From: Paracyclopina nana
Lineage: Eukaryota > Arthropoda > Copepoda > Cyclopoida > Cyclopettidae
Assembly: GCA_019096065.1 (NCBI GenBank)
Contig: JAGUCH010000008.1
Location: forward strand, 2,671,001 to 2,735,000
Direction of reading: 5' to 3'
Length of the DNA: 64,000 nt
Position 1 is the first letter of the stretch. Each line of letters opens with the position of its first letter. A program made the translations under genes and the position numbers. Shown piece after piece: positions 1 to 9,100 of this stretch. The notes under the pieces are model-generated. The model was not told the origin of the DNA. It saw only the letters and a program-made list of their open reading frames with translations, and did not search any database.

Positions 1-3000
1 GGCGAATCGGCCTGCTTGCGTGGCCTTTGCTACAGCCGGCTGCGGGTCCCCAAAGATCAAGTCCAGGTTGGTCGACGGTTGGCGACCGAAAACCATTTCA
101 TATGGTGCCATGCCCGTGGAGCGGTTTTTGGTGGTACGGAGGACGAGGAGGGCGAAGGGAACAACCTCGGCCCAGTCCGCGTATCGACCCTTGACCATCT
201 TCCTGATGAGCTCGTTGAGATCCCGATGCGCCCGTTCGACCGGGTTGCTGCGCGGGTTGTATGAAGGAGTAGTGGTGGCTTGTATCCCAAGGGCCGCGCA
301 TACCTCCCGCATGAGATGGGCCGTGAAATGAGTCCCTTGATCGGTGTGTAGTCTCTCTGGAAGGCCAAATCTAGGGATGATTTCGGTCGTCAAAAACCGC
401 ACGGCTGTTTCAGCATCGTTGGAACCGCACGGAAAAGCTTCGATCCATTTGGTGAAGACGCACTTGGCAGTGAACAAGTAGCGGTGACGGTTCGACGAAG
501 GCTGGAACGGCCCTACGTAGTCGAGGCTCAAGATCTGGAACGGGTAGCCCGCGTAGTGCGATTTGAGGGTGTGCAGCTGGTTCTTCTGGCCCGGCTTGGA
601 CCGCTGGCAAAGGAGGCAGGACTTGACGACTTCATCGGCCAGGCGCGTCATGCCTGGGAAGTAGAAGTGCTGAGCTGCCCTGTGGACCACGGAGTCGCGC
701 CCTTGGTGTCCCATGGTGTTGTGTACGTGGCGGAGGCTGGCTTCCTGCCACTGGCGGGGCACCACCAGTCGCGAGGTTTGCCTCTTCCGATCCAGCAAGC
801 GAAGAGCACCTTGCCGATCCATGGTCATGGAACTTAGTTGTTCCAGTAGCACGCGGCCTCGAGGTGATGCAGCGTTGAGGTTCTCCTGCGAAGGCGATTG
901 TTTCAGTCGGACTAGCTGTCTCAGAAGGACCAGGTCGTCGTCCTCCTCCTGGGCCGCAGCCCACGCTTCCGGCTTCGTGGGAATCAGCTTGAGATTAGCC
1001 ACCCGGAAAAAGTCATCATCAGAGACGTCTGAGCTGATATGGTCACCCCGCTGTGCCAAGTGGGGCGCTCGGCTGAGGGAATCGGCGTTGCCGTGCTTCA
1101 CTCCTGCCCGGTGTACCACTTCGAAGTCGTAGTTGGAGATGGTGTCGAGCCATCGGCCCAGCATTCCCGTGGGCGCTTCCATGGAGCGGATCCAGAGGAG
1201 GGCCCGGTGGTCGGTGCGCAGGATGAAACGGCGGTGTTGCAGGTAATACTTGAATTGTTTGATGAAAATTATTACGGCCACCAGCTCGCCCTGATTAGCG
1301 GAATAATTGCTTTGAACGGCGTTCAGCTTCTTGGCGCCGTATAAGATGACTCTTTCCTTGCGATCTTGGACTTGGGAGAGGACCCCTCCAACAGCCCTGT
1401 TTTCTTGTGAGAAATCCGTATCCAGGATGAAGGGGTTAGGCGAGGCGAAGTCCGGATAGGCCAGTACAGGCGCGGAGGTCAGCCTTTTCTTGAGCTCGTC
1501 GAAAGCGGCCCGGAACTCCGGGCTGGGTTGGAAAACATGGTTGTCGCTGGTGCCGTCGTCCTTGGAGAGCTTGTCCGACAGGGGCGCCGCGACATGTTGG
1601 TACTTTTCGATGAAGGATCGGTAATAATTGGCCTTGCCAAGGAAGATACGCAACTGCTTCCTGGTGTTAGGCAAGGGCCATTCACGGATGAGGTCAATGT
1701 AGGCTGGCATGACCTCGAGGCCCTGAGGAGTGACAACATGCCCCAAGTATGTCACTCTGGATTGGAACAGGTGACATTTGGACGGCTTCAGCAGAAGTCC
1801 TGCTTTCTCGTGGGCCTGCAGCACCAGGCGCAAGTTGCGGAGGTGGGACTCGAAGTCGGTTGAATGGACTAAGCAGTCATCGAGGTATGGCAGGGCAACG
1901 TCCCATGATATGCCCTCCAGAACCATCCTATTGAGGCGGCTGTATGTCTTGGGCGCATTGGTGAGGCCGAAGGGCATCTTGAGGAAGGCGTATGAGCCGT
2001 CCCCTGTGGAAAAGGTGGTCTTCTCCACGTCCTCTGCCCGAATGGGAACCACGTTAAAGGCACCCACCGCGTCCAACGTCGAAAACACCGTGGAGCGGGC
2101 CAGTCGGCTGAGGTTGTCCCTGACGTCTCCGATGGGGTGTGAGTCGACTACAGTGGCCTTGTTGAGTTCCCTATAATCTACGCACCATCGCAGCGTGCCA
2201 TCCTTCTTGCGGACGGGAACAAGAGGAGCGGACCACGGCGAAGTGATGGGCGTGATGACTTCTTCATCCAACCACTTCTGGATCTGTTCCTTCAGGGACG
2301 CCTCGAGGTTCGGATTGATGGGTCGCCGACGGATGTTGATGGGCTTCGTCCCAGGCTTGAGATCTATGGCATGCTCGACCAGTGTGGTCTGCCCCGTGCG
2401 GCCGTCAAATGAAAAGGCTCCGACGTGGGCCGCGAGCAGGGTGGCGGCTTGAGCCAGCCGCTTGGGATTATCTTTGAGCATGTCGTTCTCGTTCAGCTTG
2501 AAGGTGTCGATGATAAGGTCAGCTTGCTCGTAGCGGCGCTTGGCATCGGACTCCGACTGCTTCCGGCTGGTACTGCGGGTGGTGGCCGGCGTGCTCACCG
2601 CGCGCACCGAGGGAGTAGCCTCGGTTCCGCTGGGGCCCTCGTCTTCTTCGTAGACACGGAGGGTGCCGTAGATCACTCCGCCCTTAAGGCGGAGCGGGTG
2701 ATCCAGGGGGTTCAGCACCCCAACTGCCAGGCTGCCGCCGGCCCGCGGCTGGACCAGTGCAACGTTCCAGGGCGCCAGCTGCGTCTGCGCGGCAAACTGG
2801 GGCCCTGCTTCGAGGGCGGCGGCCCGCGTGGACCCGTGGGGCCAGTGAGGGGCTACGGCGGCCACCAGGGTGACAGTGCGGGCTGGAATATTGACGGGCC
2901 GCAGAATCCGGATTTCGTACTCTTCCTGATCCTCAGCGGGTTGGAGGGCGCCCACCAGCGGGATCTGCTTCCCGTGCACGCGCAGGGTCCCTTGGGAGTG

Positions 3001-3330
3001 GAGCTGGTCGATGCGGTGGTGGCTCAGGAATGGCCCTGACAAGTTGAAATCCATGGAGAGGTTTCGTACCACTGCGGGTCGGATAGAGAAGGAGTGAGGG
3101 TGGTTACCCAGCTGCACTCGCAGTGGTTGCCGTAACTCCCCCAGGACCTGGAGGCGTTGCTGCGCGTGGGCGGTGCCCACCGCGGGCATGTCGAGCATGG
3201 GCCGGAGACCGTGTGGAAGAACACCAAGTCGGCGAGCGAAATTCTCGGAGATGCACGTGCGCCAGCTGTTGCCGCTGTCGACCAGGGCCCTGGCTTTGAT
3301 CTTGCCGATGCGGATCGGGACTTGGGCCAT
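1..3330 (-). CDS. pol: Pol polyprotein of the Gypsy element (partial)
   Basis: This frame encodes the element's protease, reverse transcriptase, RNase H and integrase. It is open from the methionine at 3330 to the window edge and also open further upstream, overlapping the end of gag in the -1 frame, so expression by -1 frameshifting is likely. Visible landmarks are a protease site reading LVDSGNS (around residue 15), RT motifs including the catalytic YLDD, RNase H residues in FILDTD, the conserved Glu and the TDHRALL motif, an integrase HHCC zinc motif ending in CLLCQRSK, and the DDE residues in LDYVGPF, HTDQGTHF and NPVERAH. No active-site residue is obviously missing. The integrase C-terminus lies outside the window. 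Confidence 0.9.
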   Translation of the reverse strand, partial: MAQVPIRIGKIKARALVDSGNSWRTCISENFARRLGVLPHGLRPMLDMPAVGTAHAQQRLQVLGELRQPLRVQLGNHPHSFSIRPAVVRNLSMDFNLSGPFLSHHRIDQLHSQGTLRVHGKQIPLVGALQPAEDQEEYEIRILRPVNIPARTVTLVAAVAPHWPHGSTRAAALEAGPQFAAQTQLAPWNVALVQPRAGGSLAVGVLNPLDHPLRLKGGVIYGTLRVYEEDEGPSGTEATPSVRAVSTPATTRSTSRKQSESDAKRRYEQADLIIDTFKLNENDMLKDNPKRLAQAATLLAAHVGAFSFDGRTGQTTLVEHAIDLKPGTKPINIRRRPINPNLEASLKEQIQKWLDEEVITPITSPWSAPLVPVRKKDGTLRWCVDYRELNKATVVDSHPIGDVRDNLSRLARSTVFSTLDAVGAFNVVPIRAEDVEKTTFSTGDGSYAFLKMPFGLTNAPKTYSRLNRMVLEGISWDVALPYLDDCLVHSTDFESHLRNLRLVLQAHEKAGLLLKPSKCHLFQSRVTYLGHVVTPQGLEVMPAYIDLIREWPLPNTRKQLRIFLGKANYYRSFIEKYQHVAAPLSDKLSKDDGTSDNHVFQPSPEFRAAFDELKKRLTSAPVLAYPDFASPNPFILDTDFSQENRAVGGVLSQVQDRKERVILYGAKKLNAVQSNYSANQGELVAVIIFIKQFKYYLQHRRFILRTDHRALLWIRSMEAPTGMLGRWLDTISNYDFEVVHRAGVKHGNADSLSRAPHLAQRGDHISSDVSDDDFFRVANLKLIPTKPEAWAAAQEEDDDLVLLRQLVRLKQSPSQENLNAASPRGRVLLEQLSSMTMDRQGALRLLDRKRQTSRLVVPRQWQEASLRHVHNTMGHQGRDSVVHRAAQHFYFPGMTRLADEVVKSCLLCQRSKPGQKNQLHTLKSHYAGYPFQILSLDYVGPFQPSSNRHRYLFTAKCVFTKWIEAFPCGSNDAETAVRFLTTEIIPRFGLPERLHTDQGTHFTAHLMREVCAALGIQATTTPSYNPRSNPVERAHRDLNELIRKMVKGRYADWAEVVPFALLVLRTTKNRSTGMAPYEMVFGRQPSTNLDLIFGDPQPAVAKATQAGRFA

Positions 3331-3404
3331 GAATCGTTGATGACTGGCGATGTGGTCGAGAGCTGCTAATATGGAGGAAGGTGAGGGGACCCGGCTGGAG
3401 CTCT

Positions 3405-4772
3405 CTACAACCGGGTCGAGTCGTTTCCCGGTGCCGCATCATCCGAGGCCTCGGATTCGGGTTCTTCCTTGGGCTTGGCCTCGTAGATTTCATTGACTCG
3501 AGGCTTTTTGTTCGACGAGCCTTGCCGATCGGAGGTCCTTTTCTGGTCGGAGGCGCGCCTTCGTCCTCGACCTCGGGAACTCTGTCCTCGAGCCGCCTGG
3601 TCCTTGTTGAGGGAAGCTGCGTGAGCCCACTTGTCGATCTTGGAGTCGTAGCGGCCATTACGCTTGTCGGAGTCGAGGGTCCTGCATTCGCTCTTGCGGT
3701 GACCCTTACGCTCGCAGTAGAAGCATACGACCGTGGAGTCGTCGCCGGCTCCGGGAATCATGGCGGCGACGCGGCCTTTACCTTGCCCCAACGACAACCA
3801 ACATTCAGCTTGACTGGCGGCTTCCAAGGCGTCGGCCATGGTGGTGAATTTGTGTCCGGCGATGCCCATGACCACATCCTTGCGGTGAAGCTTGGTCACA
3901 AACATACGGATCAAGTCGGGGTAGGTCTCGACCTCCTTGGCTAGCTCAGGCTTAGCGCGGACGAAGATGCTGCGTAGCCTAGCGTGCCATTGGGGAATCC
4001 CTTCATCAGAGCGCTGATGGGCCGTTTCGAGGGCTATACGGGCCACCTGGGACGACGTAGCGGTGACGAAGAACCTCTCGTAGGCGTCGAGCAGGTGCTT
4101 GAGGGTGAAGCTTTCGTCCGTCAGGAGCAGATCTACCTCATTGATAGTACGAAGTGCCGCGCCCACCATGGCATGCTTGACCTCCAGTTTCTTGGTGGCC
4201 TCGGTATCCTTGGACCCCAAGAAGGTGGCCTCCACATGAAGGCGGAAGGTGAGCCACTTGTCCGCTTCCGTGTCCTCGAACTTTTCGAGTTTGCGCTTGC
4301 GCCCGGAACGAGCAGCGGCGTTTTCAGCCTCGAGACGGCGGGTGTTGATCTCCAGGAGCCGTAGTTCGGCCTCCTGTTTGCGGGCCTGTGCATCCGCCTG
4401 CCGCTGGGCCTCCATGGACCTCAGGAATTGCAGCAGCATCGACTGCGACAGCCCCTCGGTGTCGGGGTTGGCGCCAGCGCCAGCCGGGTCAGTCTCAGTT
4501 GGTTGGTTTGGCGGATCCACCCTAGCCCCGGGCCCGGGGCGCGGCCTGGTCCCAGTGACGGTCTCAGCGGCCGATCCGTGGTTCCGCGGAAACCCGAGAG
4601 GGTCTAGGCCAGAACGGCTCCCGGCGGCGGCCCCGTGGGCCCCGAGGGTGCTTAAATCGGCTTCGAAGCGTTGTTGAAGCCCGGTGGGGTGGGGCCCCAA
4701 CTCGTGGCTGTCTGGGGACGTCCCGAGCTCCTCGTTCGCAGAGGTGTGAGGAGGAGATCGTTCGACAGGCAT
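3405..4772 (-). CDS. gag: Gag polyprotein of the Gypsy element
   Basis: Gag is the structural protein that packages element RNA. The start is set at the MPVERSPP methionine (4772); the frame is open further upstream to 4889. The protein of about 455 residues begins with a low-complexity Pro/Gly/Glu region, then a charged coiled segment rich in Glu, Ala and Arg, then a capsid-like helical region. One retroviral-type zinc knuckle of the CX2CX4HX4C form (CFYCERKGHRKSEC) lies near residue 345, followed by a basic Arg/Ser-rich tail. The stop is TAG at 3407-3405, and pol continues in the -1 frame across it. I see no standard X XXY YYZ slippery heptamer at the overlap. Confidence 0.88.
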   Translation of the reverse strand: MPVERSPPHTSANEELGTSPDSHELGPHPTGLQQRFEADLSTLGAHGAAAGSRSGLDPLGFPRNHGSAAETVTGTRPRPGPGARVDPPNQPTETDPAGAGANPDTEGLSQSMLLQFLRSMEAQRQADAQARKQEAELRLLEINTRRLEAENAAARSGRKRKLEKFEDTEADKWLTFRLHVEATFLGSKDTEATKKLEVKHAMVGAALRTINEVDLLLTDESFTLKHLLDAYERFFVTATSSQVARIALETAHQRSDEGIPQWHARLRSIFVRAKPELAKEVETYPDLIRMFVTKLHRKDVVMGIAGHKFTTMADALEAASQAECWLSLGQGKGRVAAMIPGAGDDSTVVCFYCERKGHRKSECRTLDSDKRNGRYDSKIDKWAHAASLNKDQAARGQSSRGRGRRRASDQKRTSDRQGSSNKKPRVNEIYEAKPKEEPESEASDDAAPGNDSTRL

Positions 4773-4936
4773 GATGAGTGAGCGGCGGCTGCAGAAGCGA
4801 AAAGGGGTTGGCTTAAGGCCCTGGTGAAAGCAAGTGAATGAATATTTACCGAGAGTGGCGTAAAAAGCGCGAGAGCAGGGGTGTAACAACTTGGAGTGAA
4901 TCCAAAGAACTGGGTCTTTTCCCCCTGGTACTCGAT

Positions 4937-4945
4937 CTTTTATAG
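4937..4945 (-). promoter_or_regulatory. TATA-box-like CTATAAAAG upstream of gag
   Basis: The minus strand reads CTATAAAAG about 165 bp upstream of the gag start. It matches the metazoan TATA consensus. Its place inside the leader, instead of the proposed LTR, is odd. Either it is a chance match or an internal promoter, or the LTR boundary is drawn wrongly. Confidence 0.3.
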
Positions 4946-5950
4946 CCTCTCTCGTCCCCTGTGCAGCAACCGCTCACCCGCAGCATCCGCTGCATTTTTC
5001 CGACCCTCGGGTGATCGTTTTAGCATGGCAATTGAAATTGTTTGTGCGATCCGGTCCTCGATAGGAGATTTTGACGATCGTAAAACAAGAAGGTTGTTTG
5101 GAGCGACTGCTGTGCATGCGAGAATAATGGCTTTTAGTGCGTTGACAGACAATCTCGATAATTGCCTTGCACATGTGAAGCACAGCATGCAGCCCTCATA
5201 AAGGGGCCAGTTTTACGGCTTGTTTATTGGCGCTCTCTTGCCTCACTGCAAGATGGCCGATGCGTAAATTGCAGCAGCGGCAATTATGCGTTGAAATGCA
5301 TTGAAATGGAGCGGCTCTGGCTCTGCCTCAGGGGGTGTCGCTGGCCCGCCCTGCGTGGCTTTGGGCGACCGCGGCCTCGAGGCCGTCGATCGTGACGTGC
5401 GGGGGTGTGGCCGACCCGGCAGTTCGCTGCGCAGGTATTCGAATCGAATTGGGAGCATGAGAATGAGCAAAGAATTGATCGTGTTGATCGAATTTGATTT
5501 ATTAGCATTTGCGATGCATGTATAGTGACTAGCTCTCCTATAGTGGCTCGTTGCACTCTTCTGCAGAGTGATGCAGCGCCGACTATGTAGCGCGCTTCCG
5601 GTGGCCCGGGGTAGATGGCCTCTTCTCAAGGGCACCCCGGCCTCGACGCGGAAACGGTCCTGGTGTTTGGACCCAGGGGGCACAGCATCCGCACTCGGTG
5701 TCTCGGGGGACGACGCGGGTGGCGGGACCTGCTGCCCAAGTTACTCCCTCTCGTGAGCTTTTGGTAGCCTCAGCCACCGTAGCCTCAGCGAGGGTGAGGT
5801 TGATGTTCGTGGCATACTTTCAGCCGGAACGCACTAATATTGTTGTCTCCTCTTCCCGGTCTTATTTGGTCGTTGTCGGAAACAACGACTTCCCCAGGGA
5901 TGGAGGCGGGAGCGAAGGTGTCGCGTGTTTTGCGGTACTCGAAGAGTTGT

Positions 5951-5966
5951 CCTCAGCACCGCGCCA
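5951..5966 (-). other. putative tRNA primer-binding site
   Basis: On the minus strand the 16 bases starting at 5966 read TGGCGCGGTGCTGAGG, four bases downstream of the probable LTR end. A PBS starts with TGG because it pairs with the CCA tail of a tRNA, and TGGCGC starts are common among Gypsy elements. I cannot assign the tRNA. Confidence 0.4.
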
Positions 5967-5970
5967 ATTT

Positions 5971-6169
5971 TGTAGGGGTTCGAACACTCTGAGACCTACG
6001 CGTTACACCTTACTAACTTATAGCTTATAAGACTCCATCTTAGTTGGAAGGATATATGTCGTCGAGCTGTTTGCTCGCGCATAGTCGTTTATTTACTGCT
6101 GTACAATTGTAGTGCTACCGCACGAGAGGAGGCAAGAGCGCAGGTGCGCAGGCTCGGGATCCTGCTACA
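5971..6169 (-). repeat. probable 5' LTR of the Gypsy element
   Basis: The block is bounded by TGTAG and CTACA, a perfect 5-bp inverted repeat with the TG...CA ends usual for LTRs. Its left end is followed, in the sense of the element, by four bases and then TGGCGCGG, which resembles a tRNA primer-binding site. About 199 bp is short but within the Gypsy range. On the minus strand it holds an AATAAA-like signal and TATAAG. The 3' LTR is outside the window, so identity between LTRs cannot confirm the call. An alternative is an LTR of about 1.1 kb reaching 4882 (see rejected items). Confidence 0.4.
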
Positions 6170-7056
6170 GCAGTATTTAGTAGTGTGCGATATTTAGTAG
6201 TGTGCGTTGCGTTGCGTTTGTGTGTGGTATATTTAGAAAATTGGGTCAAGGTTGCTGAGACACAATTCAATAATCTGTAAGGACAGGCTAAACTAGTGTT
6301 TAGGCTAAACCAAAGTAAAGTTTGAAGGATGAGCCCTCTTTTGTGAGACTGCTTAAGTTACCACTGAAATAGTCGTTGAAGATAAACAGGGCATTGAAAC
6401 AGATCATATTTTGATGGCCCCTACATGTTAAACGCTGCAGTCCGCAAAAACGAAAAGGCCTTGCACTTTCCACTTCTTGCATTCCCTGAAATATTTTTTA
6501 TGCAGAAGAATAGTTTCAGTTGCCATTTTGGATTAAAAAAATTGACTAAGCAATTAAATGAATTAATGTTCGTTGTGCCAGACTGGCTGAAACTGAACAC
6601 TACCAACGAGAAATTCTGGGCCCTCATACGGCAATATCATGCTCATCATTACTGAAATGGTAGATGAACACATGCATATTTATGCAATCAATTATATCTG
6701 CTAATGTATGTAAATAATGTGCATGTCATTTATAAGCCAAATCTTCCAAAGTGATGGAGTTGCATTGCCCACTAATAGATACTTATAAATGTATTTGATC
6801 CATAAATTGTCAACATTGCATGGTCGTTACCATGAAAATGAACCATTATTGCAATATATTTAATATAAGGTAATTATGAATCCTGCCAAAATTGCCCATC
6901 ATTTCTTTTGAAAAGTTTCTTATGTTGAAAATTCCTCATATTCAATCTAACATGAGTGTGCAAGGAAAGTAGAGATTAAATTGTCCACTGTGAGACAATG
7001 TGTAACCAATCAATTGCAATTGTGCATATCTGGCACAAAATTATGCACTTGCAACC
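6170..7056. other. AT-rich intergenic DNA next to the retroelement
   Basis: No gene is recognised. Immediately beyond the element a 16-bp word (TATTTAGTAGTGTGCG) occurs twice, at 6174-6189 and 6191-6206, as a short direct repeat of period 17. A 76-codon open frame at 6425-6655 (+) has no recognisable similarity and is not called. Confidence 0.4.
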
Positions 7057-7548
7057 ATGACAGTGAATGGAAAGGATGGTGAGTTCAATTGTAAAGAAGA
7101 TGACCAACAAATTAAATTTGCTACAGAAGAAAAAACTGAGGTTGCTAGTGACAATGATGAATTGGTTGATGAGACCAGTTCTGATGATGATACCCTAGAT
7201 CCCCTTAAATTGGGCCCAGAAGGGGCCACTTTCGAGGTCCTCAGCAATCACAGAAGCAATTTGATTAAAACTGCTGATATTTTAGCAGTGCATGATGTGG
7301 TGGTGCAAAAGCTCATCCACAAGACAAGAGATGACTTGGGAGTGGGAGCAATACATGAGGTGCGATGGTCTTCCTGACCCAGTATGCATAAGGGCCCTAA
7401 ACACCTACCTGTCTCAATGGAAAGAAGATTCTCTTGAGCAAATAGATTCTGTTCTTGAGGTCTTACCTATCATGTTAAGAATCTCATTGAAAATCCAGAT
7501 GAGTGGGAAATTCCTATAGAGGCAGAGAGACGAAGTCACAGTTACTAG
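7057..7548 (+). pseudogene. frame-broken coding copy of unknown family
   Basis: I do not recognise the family. From the ATG at 7057 a frame codes for an acidic segment (DETSSDDDTLDPLK), then a helical-looking stretch to about 7320, and stops at 7377. A protein-like sequence continues in the next frame from about 7310 to 7465 (EQYMRCDGLPDPVCIRALN), then returns to the first frame to end with NPDEWEIPIEAERRSHSY and TAG at 7546-7548. Two compensating single-base indels in one ancestral frame of about 164 codons explain this best. The gaps between segments are too short to be introns. An intronless decayed copy fits, but sequencing errors in an active gene would give the same picture. Confidence 0.4.
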
Positions 7549-7822
7549 TCCAAAGTAAAGGAGCGAATTAAAATCTTCAATAAAATGAAAAGCCTGCAAT
7601 TCCAAGCTCATTAGGGCAACATACAACCTACTTTTGGATGTACCGCACCAAAGTCTTGTCATATGCATAAATTGCACACTCACTGTATTCACTGGAATTA
7701 TCAATGGATATTGTAATTTCTAAATATATATGTGTAAATGAAGATCTCTTGGCGTAATCAGGTAAATTCATGTCCCACACGGTCACTTGTTTTGTACACA
7801 CTGTTTTGCTCCTCGTCTTTCA

Positions 7823-8679
7823 TTAGAGTGAAAGATGAGCCAAAACATCAGAGCTCTCATGCCCATTTCTACCATTATTGCTGGTAGAAAAATGCAGCAA
7901 ATTTGGGGGCTTTGTGTCCATGCCATCTGGATTGTACTTTTGCTCCAGATGGTGATCTGATTTCTGGAGGTGAGAATTGAACTTGCCTCCTTCACCCCTG
8001 ACTCTCTTAAGAGCATGCAAATGCCGAGATTCATGCAAGTATTTTTTGCGCTCTTTGGGAATACGGCCTTCGGCCTCAAGTTTAGCCCTTGCTTGCCGAC
8101 GCTTCAATATTCGGTGGTACTGTTTAGCATTGACATACAGAGGCTCTTCCTCAAGCATTTCTGAAAGAAACACTTAACTTAATGGCATGCAAATCATACA
8201 AGAAGAATGAACAATGACACACCTGGTAATGGAATGCGTTGCATTGACTGAGACGTAGCTGAGGCTCCAGGAACCATCATTATTATATTATTGCCAGCGT
8301 CTTGTTGCTGTCCATTGCCATTTGATGTTGTGGTTGTAGTGGCCATTGAGGTTGGGCTTGCCAATTGTATGACTTGGCCGGTCTGTAGCGTTTGCGTGGG
8401 CTGCTGAACAAGAGCCTGGGTGCCATCTTGCAATTGCACTGGCTGGTAAATTAATGTCTGTCCATCTGCAGTTTGAATGACTTGCGGAGAGCTGGACTGC
8501 TGTTGAAAGACAAGAGGCTGTCCTCCTGCCGAGGTCTGAATGGGTAAAACTTGAATTTGCTGCAGGCCATCAGCCCCTGTTGTCACAACCTGAACATGGC
8601 CAGCTGGCAAGGAATGAACGACAATTTGTTGGCCATTGACGGTTTGAATGATTTGGTGACCCTGTGAGGTTGACAGCAT
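7823..8679 (-). CDS. NFYA: nuclear transcription factor Y subunit alpha
   Basis: NF-YA is the sequence-specific subunit of the trimeric NF-Y factor, which binds CCAAT boxes together with the histone-fold pair NF-YB/NF-YC. Two coding exons, 8679-8223 and 8160-7823, are joined by a 62-nt intron. The 264-residue product has a Gln/Thr-rich activation region, with NGQQIVV and [12 protein letters not shown] as in vertebrate NF-YA, then MVPGA and [20 protein letters not shown]. The conserved core follows, with the NF-YB/C-binding helix ([20 protein letters not shown]) and the DNA-binding [11 protein letters not shown] and RGEGGKF. Vertebrate proteins have GGRF, so Lys replaces an Arg there. The start is the first ATG after a possible acceptor (TTGCAG/ATG), so a 5' non-coding exon or more N-terminal sequence is possible. 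Five CCAAT boxes lie just upstream. Confidence 0.92.
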
Positions 8680-8718
8680 CTGCAAGCATCAAAATGTGTC
8701 GAAAAGGCCTAAATGTTG

Positions 8719-8810
8719 ATTGGGGCTGATTGGTCGCAGTTGAATCAGCGCCATTGGCTCGCCAACGCTAACAAAGAATCATTGGTCGAAAACGACACGT
8801 AAAAGCCAAT
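8719..8810. promoter_or_regulatory. cluster of five CCAAT boxes (NF-Y sites)
   Basis: ATTGG (inverted CCAAT) occurs at 8719-8723, 8729-8733, 8753-8757 and 8781-8785, and CCAAT at 8806-8810. Several have NF-Y-type flanks, for example GACCAATCAG read on the minus strand at the second site. Five copies in 92 bp is far above chance (about 0.2 expected over both strands at equal base frequencies). The cluster sits 40 bp upstream of the NFYA start and about 290 bp upstream of the divergent methyltransferase at 9101, so it could serve as a shared two-way promoter. Confidence 0.7.
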
Positions 8811-9100
8811 CGCCTATTCACCGGGCCTAAATGAGTAAACAACTCACCTTTCATGCCTCTAGTAGCCTGTCAGATTAGGGAAAGAACCTTTTCAGACTGA
8901 GCACAGAATTTTGGGGTCAGAAATGGGCCTTAAATGGGGCGCCTACGGCAACACGCATTAAACACAAGAATTTGTCTATTGATCACTATCCAGACTGCCG
9001 AGATCGGTAAAAGTCTAAAACTGTAGAAAATTGCCAGATTTTCTCAAGCACTGAAAACAAAAATGTACAAATCTGTCAGCGTTGGAAAAACAACAAAACA

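Larger units (their letters stand above)
1..6169 (-). mobile_element. Ty3/Gypsy LTR retrotransposon, truncated by the window edge
   Basis: Read on the minus strand this is, in order, a probable 5' LTR (6169-5971), a primer-binding site, a leader of about 1.2 kb, gag, and pol with protease, reverse transcriptase, RNase H and integrase. The order protease-RT-RNase H-integrase is that of Ty3/Gypsy elements. The integrase C-terminus and 3' LTR lie left of position 1, so target-site duplications cannot be checked. Gag is open, and pol has no stop in 1110 codons from its first methionine, so the copy looks young and possibly active. Its base composition is much more GC-rich than the AT-rich DNA starting at about 6.2 kb, which supports a recent insertion. 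The long leader between LTR and gag is unusual. Confidence 0.9.

Noticed and set aside
2425-3039. 204-codon plus-strand frame over the retroelement
   Set aside because: It is a shadow of pol, which is open and conserved on the minus strand.
5243-5683. 146-codon minus-strand frame in the retroelement leader
   Set aside because: No recognisable domain, and composition follows the GC-rich leader; possible but unsupported.
5976-5986. GGTTCGAAC, resembling a tRNA B box
   Set aside because: No A box, anticodon stem or acceptor stem can be drawn around it; it lies in the LTR.
4882-6007. Alternative LTR of about 1.1 kb bounded by TGTAAC and GTTACA, containing the TATA-like site
   Set aside because: No TGG primer-binding sequence follows its inner end, while the shorter 5971-6169 block has matching ends and a TGGCGC site. 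Not fully excluded.
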